Part shown: piece after piece, positions 1 to 19,954 of the stretch
How positions within the stretch are numbered: position 1 is the stretch's first letter
Layout of the letters: every line of letters starts with the position of its first letter
Assembly: GCA_964057225.1 (NCBI GenBank)
Contig: OZ059898.1
Span: forward strand, 3,844,001 to 3,908,000
Source: Auanema rhodensis
Lineage: Eukaryota; Nematoda; Chromadorea; Rhabditida; Rhabditidae
DNA: 64,000 nucleotides
Direction of reading: 5' to 3'
Made by a program: the position numbers and the translations under genes
Notes under the pieces: generated by a model
The model's database searches: none
What the model was told of the DNA's origin: nothing
What the model saw: only the letters and a program-made list of their open reading frames with translations

Positions 1-2108
<2,108 letters not shown>

Positions 2109-2321
2109 AGTTTCTGGAGGTTGTGTGCATATTGTGTATTTTGTTATCAATGCAATGTTTGTTAACTTTTCTTGTTACCTTTTACGCGGTAAATATTTAT
2201 AGTTAGTTTTTATTTGTATAATAGGTTGCTTCCCTCTATTTTAATCCCGTGACACGGTAACTAACACATGGTAGAACCTAGGGTACAACAATAGAGCAAT
2301 GTTTAATGAAAACAGATGACA

Positions 2322-4966
<2,645 letters not shown>

Positions 4967-5127
4967 TTTGTATGAATAAATTAAATTAAAGTGTGTGTGT
5001 TTTCTAATATGTATGATGTATCCTTGTATATAATATGTAAAACATGATCGATGTATATAGCATTTTGGGATATTAGCCCCTTATTTTTAATTTTTTTTAA
5101 ATGTATTTATATTAATTTGGTTACAGA

Positions 5128-7288
5128 ATGTCAAAATCTGAAAAGAAATGGGCAGTAGAAGATTTTCAAGTTTTTCCTCTTTATGTTTTATTAATTTAGT
5201 TTGTTTTATTGTAGGCCCTTAAACAAGAATTGATTTCGAATCCGAACGAAGCTCACTACATTAATGTTTTTAAACAGCTTATAGAAATCAAACAAGATCA
5301 TATTGACAGGTATTCTAGAATATCCATATTTGTGTTATTTTTTCCAAGTGATTGTTGGTTGGATTGCAAAGATCTCATTAAATGTTTATTAAAACAAAAC
5401 TGTTTTATAAATATGTTGGAGAACGAACCAGTAAGTAGGACAGTACTAACAAAAAGCAAATCAACGTAATTTTAGGAGCTGTTTAGAAGTGCTATCGAAG
5501 TTGCTCCACCTTTGGTTATCAGAGCAATAGTGGAGATGATTATTTCGGACCATTCAGTTTGTTTTGTTTTTGTGTGAGTATTAGAGAAGAATATTTTAAT
5601 AGATATATAACACTCTGACGAATTCTATCTGCTTCGCTTTTTTAGAAAGGATGAATGATGCAGAAACATCTGAATACGTAAAATTTGAGAACTGACTTGC
5701 TAACCAATAAAATTATTCTAGATTTCCACTTTAATCGCTCGACTTTGCACGAGGTCTGCTATGATTGACCATTTGCTTGATCAATTTGAAAAGAATATCA
5801 TATCTGATAAAAAGTTCAATTTCTATCAGGTTAGCAAAATAACCTCTTTTGTTGTTATTTTTTTAGATTTTACTTAGCTCAATACAATCTGGTACTTATG
5901 ATGAAAAGCTTTCACCAATATTCAGAGCTTTGAAAAATGAGATGCAAAGTAAATATATTATTTTTTCTAAATTACGGAGTAGGTCATAGGTTCTGATGTG
6001 TTGATGAGCTTAGCAGCTTTTGATATACTGTGTGACATAGCTATCTCGGGTGAACAAGGAGCTGAACTACTTATTGAATTTGATGTTCCGCAAAAGGTTG
6101 GATCTTCGTTAAAAAGCAAGCAAATATTTTTGTAGGCCTATGAAATCATGACGTCCAGTAGAGAATCGCCTGACGGAGGTTTTCTATTTTCTTGTAATCT
6201 TTTTTGTTTTGTTTTGTTTTCATTTATATTTCTATTTACAGCAGCGATAAAATTTTTTGGTTGCCTATGCCGTTGCCATCCCGAAGCTTTGATTAAGTTC
6301 AGTGAATTTCTTCCAATGATATCACACATGGTTTGTTCACTAATAATTCTGTTAGTTAGGTTATTTAGATAGCAAATTATGATTTATTGGATGCTAGCCA
6401 AAGAGTATTGGTCGTGGAAACATTTTGTCATGCTTCTTTTTCAAGCAAAGGAAAAAACATAATTTCTGAGCATTATGGTAGGCTTCTTATCCTAAAGCAT
6501 ACGATATTTACAAAATTATACTTTAACATATCTAAATTATATCTATTTCCATGATTTAAATTTATTCCTAACGTTTAAGTAATGGATTCATTTCAAAAAA
6601 GTTAAGATTCGAATCTAAAATCCGTTTGTTTTAATTAGTTTATGTATTATTAAGTGATATTTTTTTGAATTACAAATATTTCATATATCAAAAATTCTAT
6701 CTGTTCAAAAATGATTCTTCTCTTATTAGGTACTTTTCTCCCTGTGATTCTAAAATCTATTACAAATGCTTTAAAAACTGGACCAACCGAGTTGAAGGCA
6801 AGAACTTTGGATTCGTTAGCAATTTTATTGCAAAATGGTCTTTTAAATTTGATTAATATTAAATCATTATTGAAATTTGTAGGCGAAGATATATTATTAA
6901 ATAAATGGTTCAATCTTTTGGAAGGATTAGTCGAAGCGCTGGATTCGTTTCTATTAATGCCTTTCCGTGATACAAAGCGTGCAAGCTTAAATGTTCTGCT
7001 GGTATTAGCAACCCGTGATTTCGCCGTTCGTTCCTTGTTTACTCCCAGAAGTAAAATAGAAGAGTACTATTTAAAAGTTGTAATAAATACAAAATTAATC
7101 GTTTCAGATTTAAGTTATTCTTAACTACTACCGAGAGTGAAAATGATTGGGAAATTTACAAAATTAAACAAGACTTTGTTCAAGAATTGCTCAATAGAAA
7201 ATATTCATTTATTGATCCTACACTTCTGGAAAATTTCAAAATTCTGTTAAATGGCTATAAATACGAACCTCAAATAGCCATTGATTAG
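5128..7288 (+). CDS. psmd-5: 26S proteasome non-ATPase subunit 5 (PSMD5/S5b)-like assembly chaperone
   Basis: This is an all-helical, ARM/HEAT-like protein of roughly 490 residues. It is best explained as PSMD5, the chaperone that binds the ATPase RPT2/RPT1 module during 19S proteasome assembly. The start at 5128 (MSKSEKKWAVEDF) follows an acceptor-like TTACAG, consistent with trans-splicing. Helical segments include YINVFKQLIEIKQDHIDR, VLMSLAAFDILCDIAISGEQ, AAIKFFGCLCRCHPEALIKF and ELKARTLDSLAILLQNGL. The C-terminal part (LMPFRDTKRASLNVLLVLAT, then ENFKILLNGYKYEPQIAID) parallels the end of vertebrate PSMD5, where a PFPELHCAALKVF segment is followed by a LRTYLSEGPYYVKP tail. The family diverges fast, so assignment rests on architecture and these local matches. 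It sits about 160 bp after wdr-48 and 155 bp before the ACSF4-like gene. An alternative is another ARM-repeat protein. Confidence 0.72.
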
Positions 7289-7443
7289 AATAATTCATAT
7301 GTCTAATCTCGTTGAATAAAATTGATTAATTGAAATATTACATATCTCGGTAATCTCAGTCATGCACATGCTTTGTTGCACTTGGTATTTTTTTCTCAGT
7401 CTATTTATTATCAATTGTATTTTTAAGTATTTGAAATTGTGCC

Positions 7444-10400
7444 ATGAGGTGTCTTTTGGATTTCTCGATAGTAGATACTGAAACTGGGGTCGAAATTGCA
7501 AATGATTTAAATGCTGTAAGAATTAGTCTGGTACATTTTGCGTAATTATATCATAGAGACGCATCTGGAATAATCTATTGGAAATCATTAAAGAAGGAGA
7601 GCTGTTACTCATTGATCATCCTCGTTCGGTAGAGTTAATATTCATTATTCACGTGTAAGTAACAACTATCCCATTGAAAAGTATAGTATTGGTTCAGTTG
7701 CTTAGAAAGGGGAATACCATTTTCATTTGATATTTCCTATGATATCTCCTTTGTCAAGCCTTGCTGGGTACTTAAGCATGGTCAACTTCACCAGTACGAT
7801 GAGAACGCAGAATCTAGCAAGAATATTTGTTACAAAATTTGTACTTCCGGTACAACAGGATTGCCAAAATTTATTTCTGTGCATAATGACTGCATCTGGC
7901 CCAACATTCAGGATTTCAGGTTTGCTTATATACAGCGATTTGCTGTATGAATACCAACATAGTTTGGTGTGAATATTCAGAGAGAGGTTTGGAATATCTT
8001 CAAGTGATAAAATATTATTTCTAACTTCTATTCATTTTGATCCATCTATCATCGAGTTGTTTACTTCTATGGAAACAGGTAAATTTAAACATGGACATAT
8101 GTATGTCATTATGTTAGGTGCTAATCTGATACTTGTTGCCGATGATATCAGATCAAAGCCGGCTCAATTAGGGGATATTATTATAAAATATCGACCGAGT
8201 ATTGTACAAGTTAGTAACTCTATATTACTTAGTGTATTCTCAGTTTTTTGGAATATATAGATGACTCCTGCATTGTTATCTCTCCTTTCTGATGATGTGC
8301 TAACGTTTATGCTAGGAGCGTTATCTTCAATAAGGATACTCTTAATAGGTGGAGATATGGTATTTTTTATTTCTATGAAATGTCACTAGCTAGGCTTTTT
8401 AAAGTTTCCATTGTCCCTCGTGAACCGATTTCGCCATGCATTATGTCCTACTAGAATATTTGACTGTTATGGAGTCACAGAAGTATCCTGTTGGGCTACA
8501 GTTTTTGAAATTTGTTTTGGATGCAAAGAAATTGTGTTGGGAGAAGCGATTAAAAATACAAACTTATCTTTATCTGAAGAGCAGGAACTTATCATCGGTG
8601 ATAAATTACTACAATTATTGATATTAATGCTCTTAGGTGGATCGCGATCTTCATGCTATATCAACGGCAACAAAATTAACCAGTGTTTCACCGGAGATCT
8701 AGTAAAGATTACTTCGTGTGGTTGGCGTATTCTCGGAAGAAAAGATAATCAAGTAAATATTTAAATGAGGGTGTATTGACAAATTAATTAGATAAAAATA
8801 AGAGGAGTACGTTGTCATCTTGATGGCATGTTGGGCAGACTTTGTGAACATTTTAAGCATATCCGAAATGGAAAATTAATGGTGTTCAAAAAGGTTATAT
8901 CAGGGAATGATTAGTTCTTATTCATTTTTTCCAGGAGTTTCTTATTCTTTTTCTTGTTTCTAATAAACGAGTAAGCATTGAAGACATTGCGTCAGTTTTC
9001 CCTCAGCAGTTATTGCCAGCTCAAATATATTATTTGGATTCCCTGCCTGTGACCGGAAATGGTATAGAACAGAAAATTAAATTCTATTTATTTAAGTTTG
9101 AGGTAAAATCGACTTAGCTGTTTTGAAAAATCTTTGTGGAAGAGTTACAAATTTTAACGATTCGGTAGAAAGCTTTTTGAGCAAGCGAAAAATTAAAAAA
9201 GAAGATATTGACAGGAAGTCGTTTAAGCATTATGGTATTGTTTTCACATTTTGCTTTGAAACGATCTCTCTCAGGTTTAAATTCTTTGGATGCAGCTGAA
9301 CTGGCTTTACTTTTGGGATCTCCGGAAGCTTTAAAAGATATTTTGACAACAGATGACAGTATGCTGACAGTGTTGGGAAGATATCATGTTTTGTTGTTGG
9401 AAAAAAAAGGCTAGTATTTTCATTTAAAATAACTGATTGATTATTTATTTTAGTTTTTATTTCAAAATGTCAAGCTATCCAAATTCCATTCAAACCTTAT
9501 CAACTAATTAGTGCATATAATCTTAAAAAATGTATTGATGGTTCTCCCATCATTGCGAGGTAAAACAAAATGTCAAAATGCCTTCTACTTACTATTTATC
9601 CAATAGAGTGGCCGATGAAGATGTGGTTATCGCTTCTGCTCATTCTGGTATTGTAACGTGTTTATCTATACCTAATTTTTTCATGAAATGGGAAGTTCGT
9701 TTTGTGTTCTTTACTATGATTTACCTTATTTTTTAAAGATAAATTTGAATACCCGAATAGAAGCATCTCCTTCTTTTTATAAGTTTTACGTTTGTATAGG
9801 TAAGAGGTAAACATGTTGCAATTTAACATATTTTTAGGCGGGTTCAACAGTAATGTTTACTTTTTAAATGTAATGAATGGCGAGATTCTCTGGATATTTT
9901 CTTGCAACGACGTTTTAAAAGGAAGTGCAGTGTTCGATTATAGAGGAGACGCGTACATAGTATCATACGATTCATTTCTATACAAGCTGCAACCAGAGGC
10001 AAATGGCTTTATCTTCCAAGAGAAGAAAATACCTTTATTTCTAGAGAAAACGTTTGATATGGTCTTACAAGTTGAGTAGTGGTTCATCTGCTTCCCCTGT
10101 ATTAGTTTGCTCCGAATGTTATATTATTTGCACAACTATTAAAGGGACCGTGGAAATTATAAATTCAGTTAGTTGCAAATATTTAAGAGTCACGCTTACT
10201 TTGTTTAGAATACTGGAAATTTAAGTTTTTCATATAACGCTGGTGCTCCTATATTTTCTTCAATCAGTTTTTCTCCCAAGAAAGATGAATTTTATTTATC
10301 TACTGTGAAAGGATCTGTTCAGAAAATAGAGCTTGCTTTAAAACATAAAGTAAATGGTTTTAACTATTTGAAAATCATTTGTACGCTAAGCGAAGAGTAT

Positions 10401-11111
10401 ATATTTATGTCTTGAGCGCATAACTGAACAAAATTGTCTGATGATCATTCACATGTCACCTCATAATTTTATCCTTTCCACATACGTCAATTCTTTCGCG
10501 CGGAACTGCAAATGAAACGTCTCTTGAGTCTGTAGTCACGCGCGCGCGGAACAGGAAGTAAAAAAGAAAAGTCTGTGAGCTTGAAACTTAGGATTTCTGT
10601 TTTGTAAAAGATAATACTTGAACCCATTTGTAGACTGCTGAAATTGACATAGGAGAAGCAATTTTTTCTTCACCTTTTCTTTACAATTCAACTGTTATAA
10701 TCAATACTCAAAAAGGCAGTATTTTCATTTTAGATTCAAATTTGATTTATTTACGGTATGCTTTTGTTGTTTCAATATTTCTATTGAATTATTTAAGCTC
10801 GGTGGAACTAAGAAACAATTCTTTTGTTAAATCTGTTTTCAATTATTCTGAAAAAGAGTTTGCTATGATCAGCACTCGGGGACATCTAATTACTTTTAAA
10901 AAATCAGTGTGTTGGTTTGTAATTTTACTATTCCTTTCGTAATACTATTACTTTCAGTGACCTCTCAAGCCAATCACAAACTTTCATATTTCATTATTGC
11001 CAGCTAGCCGTTGGTCAAATATTCTCACATCCGTGCTTGACTTCTAACAACAATGCCTGTTTGCTCGTTATTGGAAGTCGTGATGACTGGCTACGGTGTT
11101 GGCGAAAATAG
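7444..11111 (+). CDS. acsf-4: AASDH/ACSF4-like beta-alanine-activating protein (adenylation, carrier and PQQ propeller)
   Basis: This is the nematode form of AASDH/ACSF4: an adenylation domain, a phosphopantetheine carrier and a C-terminal PQQ-type beta-propeller. Starting from MRCLLDFSIVDTETG, the adenylation motifs are intact: the P-loop CTSGTTGLPKF, the YGVTEVS motif (A5), FTGDLVKI, LGRKDNQIKIRG across an intron (A8) and the lysine motif TGNGKID across an intron (A10). Splicing at about 9233-9272 creates HYGLNSLDAAEL, a carrier motif with the attachment serine. PQQ-like repeats follow (GGFNSNVYFLNVMNGEILW, YRGDAYIVSYDSFLYKL, NSTVIINTQKGSIFILDS). Splicing the last intron gives LAVGQIFSHPCLTSN and LLVIGSRDDWLRCWRK before TAG 11109-11111, which matches the end of the family. 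Without that last splice the frame stops early near 10940. The intron around 10351-10633 is unusually long and GC-rich. Identity is strong; the biological substrate is not deducible from the sequence. Confidence 0.9.
10351..10633 (+). other. Long intron of the ACSF4-like gene with repeated CGCGCGGAAC
   Basis: Most introns in this gene are under 60 nt, but this one is about 280 nt. It contains two copies of CGCGCGGAAC (near 10497 and 10544), the second extended to a CGCGCGCGCGG run, in a region otherwise near 70% AT. It could be an old insertion or an internal regulatory sequence. No ORF or inverted termini were seen. Confidence 0.5.
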
Positions 11112-11688
11112 TATGTATTTGAAAGAGAATCGATCACGAAAAGCCCTAGAGGAGGTGGAAGGCGGAGTTAAGAGCTCCTGGTGTTCCGTGATTATTCTTC
11201 GTGCATTTCTCTTCACTTTCTTCTCTCTGCTAACAAGATATTTTCACTCTTTCTCTTCAATTTCTTTTCCTTTATTTTCTTTTCCCGTGTTTTCAGTCTC
11301 GCACTCACCACGTTTTGGGCGTGGTTTTGACCGTGGGGAGAGTTATAGGGGGCGTGTATTTGAGTCCATCCCTTCCGCGCGGATATGATACAGCTGAACC
11401 ACAACCATATAGTTCTACAGGACAAAACCCTTCTAAGCATGGGGCCTCGTGTCGATGAAAAAGTTGGTTTACTCTATTCCGTCATGAACCAAATTTTGTT
11501 TGTTTCGTTTTAACTATATTGTTTATAAAATAAAAGTGTTCAACTAATGGTTATTTTTTACTTTCAAATATATCTAGTAATTTAAATTTGAGTTATTAAA
11601 ATTATTAATGAAGTTCTGTTCATTTCGTAATGTATATAAAAAACCTATGAAATTCAGCCTCAACGGTTAGAGGTTAAAATGGAGATGG
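11112..11688. other. Intergenic region between the ACSF4-like and ETS genes
   Basis: About 580 bases without a convincing gene. The first part (11140-11470) is more GC-balanced, with a pyrimidine-rich tract (about 11195-11310) and a GC-rich patch near 11315-11390. An AATAAA lies at about 11529-11534. It probably holds the 3' end of ACSF4 and the promoter or 5' UTR of the ETS gene. The open frames here look like composition artefacts. Confidence 0.5.
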
Positions 11689-14854
<3,166 letters not shown>

Positions 14855-15942
14855 GTTGCTTTAATTTTTTTTGAATGTAATATAGTGTAATTCACCTTGT
14901 TTTCTCTGTAATATACTGGCAATCATCTGTGATCTTAAAACATGTTAGCAGCAAAGATAGAAGTTGATGGGTTAAATATTGAATCCAATGTGCAAGTAGG
15001 CTTAAATGAAAGCTGCATTACAGACGCTAGCTCTTACATTTACTTGTAGAACCAATGGTTCATTGAATGTATTATTTTAGTCATTTAAATAAGATTTATT
15101 TATTAAAAGTATAAAGCCTTTGTTTATAAACACCTTGAAATATTTTCTCTTCTCATTCATATAAAATATATAACAATTGAAGTATATATCGATAAAATTC
15201 AGATATCTAAGAACAATCAATTCTGATAATCTTCTGTTAAACTAAATTAAAAATAATTAAATAATTATTACTAAATCTTTACTGAAACCGTTTTATGTCA
15301 CAGGTAGAAAAATTTAAAATATCTATTGGAGGTTGTCCAATTTTCGTTTTTATTTTCAAATTTTGATAAAAGATAACATTAACAAAAAAAAAATTTATTA
15401 CTATACCAGTAGAACAAATCATACTGCTGTTTTATATACATATATATTCTTTATTTTGAAAAGCTATTCACTAGTCGTTTGACCACTACTGTTTATTAAT
15501 ATAACTTCATCTAATTAGTCTAAGTGGATATAGTTGTATCAGATTATATCTATTTTCCGAACTTTTAATGATACTTTTAAAAATTGGAATCAGTGAATCA
15601 GTTTTGTGTCTTCTTCTCTGCGCCTAGTTACTTTAGTTCCACCTTTTGACCTTTCTAAATTTAGAAAAAAATGAGCGAATGTCTATTGTAGTAAAGTTGA
15701 TACCAAGCAAGCGGTGGTACAGCAAAGACACTGTACGCATGCAGGAAGATGTTAAGAATTCTCTCAGTAAAACTGATATTTATCTGATACGTCACCCAGT
15801 AAAGAATGAAAAGAAACCCAAGTAATGGTATTACATTTGATTGTGCGGTTTCTCGGCCTTTTCATAACCGTTTCATATGTTTAATTTGATTTCTTCAGGT
15901 GTTAAGTGCACTTATCTTAATTATTCATAAACACGCATTTTT
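14855..15942. other. Intergenic region between the ETS gene and the first cysteine-rich gene
   Basis: AT-rich 3' UTR and spacer DNA up to about 15600. A 48-codon open frame lies at 15679-15825 and is listed separately. Nothing else was recognised. Confidence 0.5.
15679..15825 (+). CDS. Possible small ORF, or 5' exon of the next gene
   Basis: A 48-codon frame with balanced composition (starts MSIVVKLIPSKRWYSKD, ends VKNEKKPK). It looks more protein-like than the surrounding AT-rich DNA. It ends in TAA 118 bp before the signal-peptide start of the next gene. A donor-like GTAATG overlaps its end, but joining it to nearby acceptors gave an early stop, so I could not link it to the downstream gene. 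It may be an upstream ORF, a microprotein or chance. Confidence 0.22.
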   Translation: MSIVVKLIPSKRWYSKDTVRMQEDVKNSLSKTDIYLIRHPVKNEKKPK

Positions 15943-16955
15943 ATGTTGTTTATACTGCTATTTTTTATCCTACCATCAAGATCTATACAGGTTAGAAATT
16001 ATTTCGAATATCTTAGCTTTTTTTTCGTTTATATATTTTTTTGATGTCATTTTTACGGGCTGACTTTAAAGTTTTTGTTTTAAAGTTAAAAGAAAATGTA
16101 CATAAGTATAGGTCACCAAAAAACTTAACGATTTCAATTATTAAGTTAAACAGTTTTATTTAGGATCCACCGCATGTTGGCCGATATTGCGCTTCATATC
16201 GCATGAACTATGAATTCTATTGTCATGGAATATGGACAGATCATAAGTTCATGCAAATTGTGAAAGGTCATAGTTTAAGTAGTGTTATGAAGTTTTGTAA
16301 AAAATTTGAAGGAACATGTGTAGACCGCAAAACGTGAGTATTTGATAACAATTGTCCTATTGTTTGAATGAGATTTTCTTAGAGCTTGAGTGAAAATTTG
16401 AATCTTCAATATTTAGGGCAAATGAAGATACTAGGAATCCGTTACGTAAGACATCCGAACAGGAAATTAAAAAAAAAATGAAGTCCATGTCCTATGAACA
16501 AATCATTAGTCGTGTAAGCTACTTTTAAAAAAAATACATTTATATGTTTATAAATTTTAGTTATCAGATATAATACCATGCTCTCCTGAATGTGATGTGC
16601 GTATTCATGCGCATTGCACACGTGAATGTAAATGTGATTATGATTATGAGATGTGGATACGCTACTGTGATCCACCTGCCATAAAAACTCTCGAGAAAAC
16701 GTGCAGGTTCCTCGGAGGGTCATTGACAAAAATATTATTTTTTTTTCTTGCAGTATCATGCTTCAGACGTGCCCAATGTATATTCAATATATGCAAGAAG
16801 AGTCATCCGATTCAGTTGAGAGAGCTAAAATGGAAGGTATTGCTTAGTTTGTTTTTTCAAGTTTATCCAGATCTTTTCTTTATCTTATAGACCTTTTTAT
16901 AGAAATTGAAGATCTGGATTCTGAGCGGCGTTATTGGTACCAACGTTTGGGATAA
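15943..16955 (+). CDS. Secreted cysteine-rich protein, short paralogue of the next gene
   Basis: A predicted secreted protein of roughly 190 residues that I cannot assign to a named family. The start at 15943 gives a hydrophobic signal peptide, MLFILLFFILPSRSIQ. Two cysteine modules follow. Module A runs from RYCASYRMNYEFYCHG to MKFCKKFEGTC (C-x8-10-C, spacer, C-x5-6-C, aromatic-rich). Module B contains CSPECDVRIHAHC, TRECKCDYDYEMWIRYC and DPPAIKTLEKTC, ending QTCPMYIQYM. The C-terminus is acidic and aromatic (ERRYWYQRLG). Both modules recur in the larger gene starting at 17616, so the two are tandem relatives, and this one is close to a minimal A+B version. Cysteine pairing and secretion suggest an extracellular structural or cuticle/eggshell-type role, but no function is shown. 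An upstream 48-codon frame might belong to it. Confidence 0.78.
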
Positions 16956-17615
16956 ATGTTTTTGAATGTGTTTATCATATGAATTTTGTACTAACTATTC
17001 ATTTCATAAAAATAAGTTATGCAATTATATAAGAATGATACCTTTCAGATAAATTTTGTTTCAAAATCTCATGAATGTTTAGTGTAGTAGCATTAATTTT
17101 TTTGTGAAAAACACGTTTGAGTCTTACCGGAAATATTTCTGTCGAAATTGATGAACATTTTCAAGATGATGTTAAATAGGGAGTCCAATTTCTGGTTGTC
17201 TTTTTCGTCATTATCATATGACTTTGTAAAATTCCGGATTCTTTTTTTTTGGTTTGTTATCGGTATACAACGATCATGATTCTTTTAAGTACATAACATT
17301 TTATCATAACATCTTAGATCAAAAATTGAGTAATTAATCGTACAACTCAGATAGTTCCAACATCCACGAATTAGACCACCTGCTGTCAATCTGACTGGTA
17401 TTCGGATGCCATAATGACGATAATAGCTAGCAGAATTGTCATTGTGTTTCAGTTGCAACCGCTATCAGTTGTACTTTCAAAGTTTTGCTGAAAGCGTTTG
17501 ACAGTCAGATTCATTTCTTAAATTTTCACAAATTCCCTAGTAATAGTACTTTCTTCTTTGTATAATTTATGCATATATCTTCAGCATATTATCATTGGAT
17601 GACAACACTTCAGAA
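16956..17615. other. Spacer between the two cysteine-rich paralogues
   Basis: About 660 bp of AT-rich sequence with no recognised gene. It presumably contains the 3' UTR of the short paralogue and the promoter of the long one. Confidence 0.5.
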
Positions 17616-19922
17616 ATGCGAACATTACTTTGTACATCGTTGATTCTATCGCTTTATTATAATGTGACAAATTCAGGTAATATATTTCCATGAGCTGAAA
17701 AACAATATTACTTTAATCTTTACTTCGGAAAAAAATCTCTTTACAGAACTTTTTACTCAACCGGCATGTAAGAATTCACAAAACTTAACTTTATGCTCTG
17801 AAACATCTGGTATCCTCATATTAAGTGTCCAAGTTTATAATTTTTTCTTAGACAATCGAAAATCAACAACTGATGAAATACTATTCAATAAGGAAAATAG
17901 TACTGATAATATCAAAGATTGGCTTCGAGTATTCCTTGATGTAAATTTTTAAAATGTTTAAATATCACTGGCATTGAATTTTCCAGGAAAGTACTTCTGA
18001 TGATGAAGATGGAGAACTAACAAATCAAAGGCACAATCACACAAATATACAAACGTATTGTTTGAAATATAATGTAAAAATTGAATTTTCAAAACACTTA
18101 TCAGTTTTTGATTCAGCATAATTTTCATAATTACTGTTCATCTGATCGAATCGAAGAACTTGAAGGAGTATTGTCAACTTTTTGTTTATACTATAAACGT
18201 ACTTGTGATATTGCTGATATAACAGTTGATAAAGCACCTGAAGAGAAAGGAAAAACGTGGGTTTAATATCATACACTACAGAAATATTTTCCAAATATCA
18301 GCGATTTCCCACACCCGCCTCCTTTCACTCAGGAATTTCACATTTCTAAAGAATTCACAGCCGATGTTGATCCGAGTAAATCTATTTTTTCTAAAATATT
18401 CATTTTTTATGCAAATATTCAGTTAAATCGTCGCAATACTGTCAAAGGTTTTCATCAAAGTTTGGCGAAAGATGTGCTGAATCCACTTCAAAATCAGATG
18501 ACTTTTGTACTTCTTACATGGAAAACTGTAAAAGCCTGAAACCTGTTAAGCATTTTCAAGAGAGGTAAAGAAACACATTAAAATTTCCAATTCATTTATG
18601 TCATAGTTCAATTGAATCTGAAGAATTCGAACTACCTCCTGAGGATGATCATAGTTTAGAGGAGAATACAAACAACAAGAAAAGTTCAATCGAAGGACAA
18701 GCATCAGATACCGTAATAAATTTCGAAGTTTTCCATATTTTCGTTATTTTTAAGAAACAAGCTGTTTCCGACTACTGTGAACAATACTCGGAAAATTATA
18801 ATTATTTCTGTGCAGGAGAAGCGAACGACGAAAATGCTAAGTTTTGTGCTTCATATGCCTCCAACTGTCCTCAAAAAATTGAATCGTAAGTACTCTTTTT
18901 CAAATAGCTCTCACACTCGGGTTTGATCGGCTAGTTTCATGAATGTTTATTTGTTTGTCTACGTTTAGTTACATGATATTATATTTATAATAAAAATTAT
19001 TCTTTAAATGTACAACTTTAAATGGTTGATGGTTTACTCCATGTTCAGTTTTGTTGTTCTGTTTAAATTGATATGTAACTTTAATTCAAAACAATTTTTC
19101 AAATGAAATAATAATTATTTTCAGATTCAAATCTTCTGGATCATATTTGGGAGATAGAGAAAAGGTATCAAAACTAAAAAAAACTATTTTTGGAAAAAAA
19201 CAATTGTTTATAGTCTGTTCCTGGAACTTCTGTATATCAATATAAGGGAACAAAAAAGGAATATTGCGATAAGTTTTCTGTTAATTATGAATATTATTGC
19301 AAAGGGGATAATCCGGATGTCTCTCCTGACATAACTCAGAAATTCTGCCCTTCTTACCGCAATGTATGCGCAGGATCCAGCGGGTATAACATTTGCTTAA
19401 TTCTTACTTTAATACATTATTTTAGTCCAACCCCAGCCGATCCTTTTTCGGCAAACTCTGGAAAAACAAAAGAAAATAATAATGATCCTGATTTTCCAGA
19501 TTTAGATAACGTAGGCTTGAAACTATTTATTACAAGCGAGGTGTAACCTCATCGTTTCCTTTAAACTATAGTTTCACATTGAAAACAAAAAATTTGCATG
19601 AATAACCATTTTAAATATTGAAGAATAATGAAGTATTGAAAATATATGTTTCGTTTTAGCCAAGCAAAGGTTCTATAAAGAAATCAAGAAGAAGAAAGAG
19701 TAAAAAAGGAAAAAGACTACGCATACCTCGGTGAGTATTTAAAATCTTATTTTATATAATTATTTTATGAAAGGCATCCATGCACCCCGGATTGTGACCA
19801 AAAGAAACATCCTCATTGTACTTCATCATGTAAATGCGACTTCATATATCCTTATGTTCAAAAGTTTTGTAATCCTCCACCTTTACCTCTATTTCTTAAT
19901 ACATGTCGGTAAGTTTGCACTA

Positions 19923-19954
<32 letters not shown>

